A stretch of DNA of 64,000 nucleotides from Phenylobacterium sp. (lineage in GTDB: Bacteria; Pseudomonadota; Alphaproteobacteria; Caulobacterales; Caulobacteraceae): positions 310,001 through 374,000 of the forward strand of contig JAGNIV010000001.1 in assembly GCA_018001015.1 (NCBI GenBank), read 5' to 3'. The notes beneath the pieces were generated by a model, which made no database searches, was not told the DNA's origin, and saw only the letters and a program-made list of their open reading frames with translations. The position numbers were made by a program, and so were the translations under genes. The first letter of the stretch is position 1; the number at the start of each line of letters is the position of its first letter. Shown in pieces: positions 59,497 to 64,000 of this stretch.

Positions 59497-60669
59497 TCAG
59501 CGCGCGTCGAGGGCGGGCCCGGAGTATCGCGCTCGCGGCCTGATCACCGAATCTCCCTGCGCCTGCTCGATCGCGTGTGCGATCCAGCCGGCGCAGCGGG
59601 CGGCCGTGAAGATCTGGAAGGGCGCGTCAGTCGGCAGGTTCATCGATCTGCAGGCGGCGACCAGAGCAAAATCGATGGTTGGTCTCAGGCCCGCGATATC
59701 TTCCACCATCTCCGCCAGGTCGAGAAATGACTGGGCGTCTGGGATCCTGTGAAGCACTGCTGCGGCGCGAGGGTCGCCTTCAGGGTAGAGCTTGTGCCCG
59801 AAGCCTGGCAGCGAAAGGTCGTCGCGCAAGCGCCGCGAAATCGCCTCAGGTCCGCCGAGCCGCGCCGCCTCCTCGACAAACGCGTCTACCGCGACGAACG
59901 CCCCGCCATGACGCGGCCCTGACAGGGTGGTGAGCCCAGCTGTTGCGCAGGCTGCAAGGGACGCCCCCGTGGAGGCGGTGACGCGCGCTGCAAAGGCTGA
60001 GGGATTGAGTTCGTGGTCGGCGGTGAGCACGAGCAGACGGCGAGTCAGATCCGCCGCAGGGCCGTCTGGATCCTGCCCCCAGCCGCGGGCGAGGCGCCGA
60101 TGAATGAGGTCGGTCCCGGGGGCGCCTGCAATGGCGTCCGCAACGCTATGCAGCAGTTGCGCCGCTTCGGTGTCCAGCGCGCGCGATGCGCGCCCTTGAA
60201 GCGGGAGATCCATCGCCGCGCGAAGGGCGAGGGTTCTGAGGACCCTCACCCGAGCGTTATCGTCAGCACCCCAAGAAGCCGACAGCACCGGCGGATCGCC
60301 TGGGATGTGGTCGTCCGGCTCGCCACGAAGCAACCTCGCCACCGACTCGAGGGTCTCGGTTTCGGCCAATAGAACTGCGTCGCGCCCGCGATAGAAGAGC
60401 CGTCCATGCGCCACTGTGGTGATAGCGCTTTCGAGCACCGGTTCGCCCCAAGCGATCGCCAGAGCTGCGACGTCGGCGACCCGCCGGCTGCGGGTCTTGC
60501 GCTTCGCTAGCACCGCGATGTCGGCGACATGGTACAGGCTGCGTCGCGGGTCGGACGGGTCGGCGCGGACCTGCACAGGGTTGCGGCTGACATAGGCATA
60601 GAGCGTCTGGGGTCTTACCCCCAGACGCTGGCAGGCCGCTTCGGCGCTGATCCACTCGTCATCCGCCAT
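59497..60669 (-). CDS. Citrate-synthase-like enzyme with N-terminal HTH-like domain
   Basis: The 390-residue protein has all three citrate synthase catalytic residues: His in LTADHELNPSAFAAR, His in SGPRHGGAFVA with GFGHKLYPEGDPRA after it, and Asp in PTIDFALVAA. The Arg in RPRARYSGP binds substrate. Residues 1-60 (WISAEAACQRLGVRPQTLYAYV) look like a MerR-type helix-turn-helix, a known front end of one citrate synthase subgroup. The ATG at 60669 has GGAGG upstream. It may condense acetyl-CoA or propionyl-CoA released by the pathway with oxaloacetate. Confidence 0.85.
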   Translation of the reverse strand: MADDEWISAEAACQRLGVRPQTLYAYVSRNPVQVRADPSDPRRSLYHVADIAVLAKRKTRSRRVADVAALAIAWGEPVLESAITTVAHGRLFYRGRDAVLLAETETLESVARLLRGEPDDHIPGDPPVLSASWGADDNARVRVLRTLALRAAMDLPLQGRASRALDTEAAQLLHSVADAIAGAPGTDLIHRRLARGWGQDPDGPAADLTRRLLVLTADHELNPSAFAARVTASTGASLAACATAGLTTLSGPRHGGAFVAVDAFVEEAARLGGPEAISRRLRDDLSLPGFGHKLYPEGDPRAAAVLHRIPDAQSFLDLAEMVEDIAGLRPTIDFALVAACRSMNLPTDAPFQIFTAARCAGWIAHAIEQAQGDSVIRPRARYSGPALDAR

Positions 60670-60737
60670 CACCCCAGCCTCCGAGGGTCCCGCGAATGAC
60701 ACCTTGCAGTTTGCATTGGCGCGCCTTGCAGAGGCGC

Positions 60738-61121
60738 TCAAGCGAGCTTGAACGCCGGGAAGTACTGGCCGTCCTTCGCTGCCTGCAGCGAGACACGGAC
60801 CGCGCCCCCGATTTGGATGCTGGCTGGATCAGCATCCAGCAGATGGGTCAGCAGAATTGGCCCCTCCTTCACCCGCACATAGGCGATCACGTTCGTGCCA
60901 GGCGCTGGCGCCGGGTTGCAGAAGGAATAGATCTCTCCATCGCCGGAGGCCTCGACCCATTCGACGTCGAAGGAGAAGCAGAACGGACAGAAGGCGCGGG
61001 GATACCAGTGGGCCCGCGCACAGGCGCGACAGGTTGGCATCGTGAACCGTCCCTCCGCCGCCGCGGCGGAAAACGGAACGATCTCCGGATGGTTTTGGCT
61101 CAGCGCCGCATCAATCGACAT
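60738..61121 (-). CDS. DUF35 zinc-ribbon/OB-fold protein
   Basis: The 127-residue protein has a zinc ribbon with Cys31, Cys34, Cys45 and Cys48 (CRACARAHWYPRAFCPFC) followed by an OB-fold (GDGEIYSFCNPAPAPGTNVI). Proteins of this family pair with thiolase-fold enzymes and shape their active site or pass substrates. It lies 4 nt after the thiolase-fold gene, the standard arrangement for such a complex. Confidence 0.92.
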   Translation of the reverse strand: MSIDAALSQNHPEIVPFSAAAAEGRFTMPTCRACARAHWYPRAFCPFCFSFDVEWVEASGDGEIYSFCNPAPAPGTNVIAYVRVKEGPILLTHLLDADPASIQIGGAVRVSLQAAKDGQYFPAFKLA

Positions 61122-61125
61122 CGAT

Positions 61126-62274
61126 CTACTCCCGTTCGAGGATCAAGGTTGCACTGCCGTGCCGGCTGCCGAGCCAGCCGCCAGTTCCATGCGCAAGGGC
61201 CAGGGCGCAGTCCTTCACCTGAACAGCGGGGTGGGCCTCTCCGCGCAGTTGCCGGACGGCCTCGATCACCTTGGTCATGCCGCCGCGGTTGGCAGGATGG
61301 TTGTTGCAGAGGCCACCGCCGTCGGTGTTGACCGGAAGCTTGCCCACACCGGAAATCAGATTCCCGTCCGCGACGAAGCGACCGCCCTGCCCCTTTTCGC
61401 AGAAGCCCAGGTCTTCCAATTGCATCAAGACGGTGATCGTGAAGCTGTCGTAGATCGAGGCGTATTGGATGTCGGACGGACGGACCCCTGCCTGGTCGAA
61501 CGCGATCGGGCCCGACGCGACGCCGCCGGAATAGGTCAGGTCGACATCGCCGCCGTTCTGGCCTTTCATCGCCTCGCCGGCGCCCTTCACCCGCACGAGG
61601 GGCCGGCCAAGTTTCTTGGCGATCTCAGGTCGCGTGACGATCACGGCGCCGCCGCCATCGGACACCACGCAGCAGTCGAGCCGGTGTAGTGGGTCGGAGA
61701 CCATCGGGGATTGGAGCACATCCTCGACGGTGACCAACTGGCGGAGCATGGCGTTGGGGTTGTGCTGCGCGTGGTGGGACGCCGCCACCTTCACCCAAGC
61801 CAGCTGTTCGCTGGTCGTGCCGAACTCGTACATGTGCCGCTGCGCGCACATGGCGTAGAGATCCACCAGTCTGGTGTTCACCGGCGGTTCCCACGGCCGC
61901 GGCGGCGCCGATGGCGCGCCAAACGGCATGGGTCCCGCCTCGGTGCGCGGTCGCCCGGCAAGGGTGATCAGCGCGATGTCGCATTTGCCCGCCGCGATCG
62001 CCTGAGCCGCATGGCTGACAAGCGCGATGTAGCTCGATCCGCCGAAGTCCGTGGAGTCGAGGTGACGGGGTTTCAGTCCAAGATAGTCGACCATCGTCAG
62101 CAGGCCGCCCGGCGCGTCGCCGGCGCAGAAGAAGCCGTCGATGTCCTTGTGTTCCAAACCCGCGTCGGCCAACGCCCCGGCGATGCATTCCGCGTAAAGG
62201 CGCCCGACCGCAAGGTCGGTCGCCTTGCGCGTCGGGTGCTCGAAAGCGCCCGCGATATAGGCTGATGTGGTCAT
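61126..62274 (-). CDS. Thiolase-fold enzyme lacking the nucleophilic Cys, probable aldolase
   Basis: The 382-residue protein has the SCP-x thiolase fold: SDGGGAVIVTRPEIAK, YDSFTITVLMQLEDLGF, NTDGGGLCNNHP and LAHGTGGWLGSRHG. The place of the acylated Cys (normally xCATGSS) is DFGGSS at residues 76-81, with no Cys. Known relatives without this Cys that pair with a DUF35 protein, such as Ltp2 of steroid side-chain degradation, are retro-aldolases. The same reaction on a branched 3-hydroxyacyl-CoA is inferred. The ATG at 62274 has AGGA upstream. Confidence 0.88.
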   Translation of the reverse strand: MTTSAYIAGAFEHPTRKATDLAVGRLYAECIAGALADAGLEHKDIDGFFCAGDAPGGLLTMVDYLGLKPRHLDSTDFGGSSYIALVSHAAQAIAAGKCDIALITLAGRPRTEAGPMPFGAPSAPPRPWEPPVNTRLVDLYAMCAQRHMYEFGTTSEQLAWVKVAASHHAQHNPNAMLRQLVTVEDVLQSPMVSDPLHRLDCCVVSDGGGAVIVTRPEIAKKLGRPLVRVKGAGEAMKGQNGGDVDLTYSGGVASGPIAFDQAGVRPSDIQYASIYDSFTITVLMQLEDLGFCEKGQGGRFVADGNLISGVGKLPVNTDGGGLCNNHPANRGGMTKVIEAVRQLRGEAHPAVQVKDCALALAHGTGGWLGSRHGSATLILERE

Positions 62275-62412
62275 TGAGATCCTGCTTGCTGGCATTGGTT
62301 CGGGCCCATCCGTCCTGGAGGGCCGGCCGACTGAAGACGCGGGCCTTCCGCCCCCAGTGGGCTTCGGCGTTGCAAAGCCCGCCGGATGGGTCCGGAGAGG
62401 CGCACGCGTCGC

Positions 62413-62733
62413 CTAGTGCTGGCTTTCCGGCATGCTCACCACCAGCCCGTCGAGATCGGCGCGCATCTTGATCTGACAGCCGAGGCGCGAGTTCGGATGC
62501 ACGTTCTCGGCAAACTCCAGCATGCTGCGTTCCATGTCGGACTGCGGCTCGAGCCGGCTCAACCAGGGCTCGTCGACATAGACGTGGCAGGTGGCGCACG
62601 CGCAGGCGCCGCCACAGTCGCCGTCGATCCCGGGCACGCTGTTGCGAACAGCGCCTTCCATGACGGTCACGCCCAGATCGGTGTCGACCTGAAACTCGGC
62701 GCCATCATGGGCGCGGTAGGTAATCTTCGGCAT
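62413..62733 (-). CDS. [2Fe-2S] ferredoxin, putidaredoxin type
   Basis: The 106-residue ferredoxin has cluster ligands Cys40, Cys46, Cys49 and Cys86 in the C-x5-C-x2-C-x36-C spacing of adrenodoxin and putidaredoxin, the class that serves bacterial P450s. The ATG at 62733 starts [11 protein letters not shown]. It is divergent from the P450 gene with a shared 344-nt control region, and the reductase at 54461 is its likely electron donor. Confidence 0.93.
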   Translation of the reverse strand: MPKITYRAHDGAEFQVDTDLGVTVMEGAVRNSVPGIDGDCGGACACATCHVYVDEPWLSRLEPQSDMERSMLEFAENVHPNSRLGCQIKMRADLDGLVVSMPESQH

Positions 62734-63077
62734 TGCGCACTCCCCAATTTCTCTACGCTTTCCCTCGTTGAAGGGAGTGAAACGGCGTTCGAAAAGGGCC
62801 AATCGCAGAAATTATTCCACTCGCTCGATCCGGCGCCGAGGCGCCGATTCCTCACCTCTGCAATGCATCGTGCGGCCCTAGGCCAGCGGCGCCAACACGC
62901 CCACAGCGGTCGGTGTCGGCGTGCTCGCCGCACGCCGACGCCCCGCAGACTCGCTATGTCAACCGCGGTTGACATAGCTCCGATTTGGGCAGAGCGTGGC
63001 GGGAAGAAGATCGCCAAGCTAACGCGTCAGCAGCAGTGCTGCGCTGATCGCCGGGCGGCAAAACAAGGGAGCAGACC
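62734..63077. promoter_or_regulatory. Divergent ferredoxin / P450 promoter region
   Basis: This 344-nt region holds a GTTCGAA box at 62787 near the ferredoxin start, a 12-bp GC-rich hairpin at 62912-62942, and a 26-bp perfect palindrome at 62953-62978 about 100 nt before the P450. The motif TTGACA inside the palindrome could be the -35 box of the P450 promoter. I see no further gene. Confidence 0.65.
62953..62978. promoter_or_regulatory. 26-bp perfect palindrome upstream of the P450 gene
   Basis: Half-site GCTATGTCAACCG is followed directly by its exact reverse complement. It includes TTGACA on the plus strand, so a bound dimer would cover a possible -35 box and block transcription of the P450. 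Confidence 0.75.
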
Positions 63078-64000
63078 ATGAATATCGCCGTGAAAGTCGA
63101 TCCTGCGTTGGGATCTGAAGTCGAAGCCGACGCCAATACAGTCCCGCTCGACGAGATCAATCCGGCCCGCGCTGATCGTTTCCAGACCAACAGCTTCTGG
63201 CCCTATTTCGAGCGTTTGCGGCGGGAGGATCCCGTTCACTTCACGCCGCGAAGCGAGTTCGGTCCCTACTGGTCGATCACCCGTTGGAACGACATTCTGC
63301 AGGTCGACAGCGACAACGAGACCTTCTCGTCGGCGGAAGGTATCTCGTTGCAGAACCTGGAAGCGGTGGCCGAACAGGAGCGTGTGGTCGGCAAGCGCCA
63401 GCGCCGCGGCGCTGGATTCATCACCATGGACGAGCCCGAGCACAGCATGCGTCGGAAGGCGGTGAGTCCGACGGTGGCGCCTTCGAACCTGCACAACATG
63501 GCGCCGCTCGTCAGAGAGCGCGCTGGACAGATCCTCGACTCCCTACCGATCGGCGAAGAGTTCGACTGGGTGGATCTGGTTTCCAAGGAACTGACCGCCA
63601 TGACCCTGGCGACCCTGTTCGGCTACCCGTTCGAGCGTCGTCGCGAACTGACCCATTGGTCGGACATGTTCACCAACCTGCCGGGTCACGGTCCCGTTGA
63701 GAGTTGGCAGCACAAGGCTGAGGCGGCTGAGGCCTGCTTTGGCGCCTTCACCGAACTCTGGAACGAGCGGGTGAACGGCGAACCGGGGATCGACCTCATC
63801 TCCATGCTCGCGCACAACGACTCGACGCGAGGCATCTCCATGGACGAGTATCATGGCACGGTCGTCCTCCTGATTATCGGCGGCAACGACACCACGCGGA
63901 ACACCATCTCCGGCAGCATTTACGCGCTGAACAAGAATCCGGACCAGTACGCGAAACTTCGCGCCAATCCGGGTCTAGTCACCTCGATGGTCTCGGAGAC
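63078..64000 (+). CDS. Cytochrome P450, CYP153-like (cut by window end)
   Basis: About 307 codons are present; the haem-binding Cys loop is beyond the edge. The start FWPYFERLRREDPVHFTPRS and EFGPYWSITRWNDILQVDS (in part), the MDEPEHSMRRKAVSP helix C region, and the I-helix LLIIGGNDTTRN match CYP153 alkane and fatty-acid terminal hydroxylases. The ATG follows AAGGGAG. With ferredoxin and reductase genes nearby it would start the pathway by hydroxylating a hydrocarbon or terpenoid. The subfamily call is from motif memory. Confidence 0.82.
   Translation, partial: MNIAVKVDPALGSEVEADANTVPLDEINPARADRFQTNSFWPYFERLRREDPVHFTPRSEFGPYWSITRWNDILQVDSDNETFSSAEGISLQNLEAVAEQERVVGKRQRRGAGFITMDEPEHSMRRKAVSPTVAPSNLHNMAPLVRERAGQILDSLPIGEEFDWVDLVSKELTAMTLATLFGYPFERRRELTHWSDMFTNLPGHGPVESWQHKAEAAEACFGAFTELWNERVNGEPGIDLISMLAHNDSTRGISMDEYHGTVVLLIIGGNDTTRNTISGSIYALNKNPDQYAKLRANPGLVTSMVSE

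Overview
The window looks like chromosomal DNA of a high-GC alphaproteobacterium of the Caulobacteraceae (Caulobacter/Phenylobacterium type). The evidence is a complete division and cell-wall (dcw) cluster in alphaproteobacterial order, an ftsZ promoter region with a CtrA box and a dense run of CcrM GANTC sites, an FtsZ with a long Ala/Pro linker, and rnpB just upstream of mraZ. I assign the family from these hallmarks, not from a database search.

Layout. (1) 1-23.2 kb, all minus strand: read in transcription order this is mraZ, rsmH, ftsL-like, ftsI, murE, murF, mraY, murD, ftsW, murG, murC, murB, a histidine-phosphatase-like gene, an M28 peptidase, ddl, ftsQ, ftsA, ftsZ, lpxC, bamD and the start of recN. 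Most neighbours overlap by 1-4 nt. The only large internal gap is the ftsA-ftsZ promoter region. (2) 23.5-36.8 kb: RNase P RNA and ordinary housekeeping genes (acetyltransferase, PaiB-like protein, cell-wall amidase, EamA transporter, a paired acyl-CoA dehydrogenase locus, adenine deaminase, an endo/exonuclease/phosphatase-family protein, phospholipase D, thioesterase, retropepsin-like protein, dusA). (3) 36.8-64 kb: an accessory region that starts with a tyrosine integrase immediately upstream of the 5' end of dusA, then a HigBA toxin-antitoxin pair, then about 26 kb of catabolic and regulatory genes running off the right edge.

The accessory region reads as a hydrocarbon or isoprenoid-like degradation island. 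A CYP153-type P450 (cut by the window end), a [2Fe-2S] ferredoxin and a ferredoxin reductase would hydroxylate a substrate. A zinc alcohol dehydrogenase and an aldehyde dehydrogenase would oxidise it to an acid. An acyl-CoA synthetase, two paralogous acyl-CoA dehydrogenases and a hydroxyacyl-CoA-type SDR would run beta-oxidation-like steps. A thiolase-fold protein without the nucleophilic cysteine, next to a DUF35 zinc-ribbon/OB partner, would cleave a branched hydroxyacyl-CoA by retro-aldol chemistry. A citrate-synthase-like enzyme with a helix-turn-helix-like front end may dispose of the released acyl-CoA. An OYE-family reductase, an HSL-type hydrolase and an MFS carrier complete the set. 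The substrate is inferred only by class.

The most unusual content is regulatory. Three separate regulators each carry two tandem TetR DNA-binding units in one chain. A 41-bp bipartite element (TTGATTTTACG, exactly 24 nt, TCGTAA) occurs three times, each 88-117 nt upstream of a catabolic start codon and in the orientation of that gene. The palindrome GTTCGAAC and near variants recur in the island's intergenic regions. A 26-bp perfect palindrome sits in the P450 promoter. Together these suggest a layered TetR-controlled regulon, possibly with long operators read by tandem TetR proteins.
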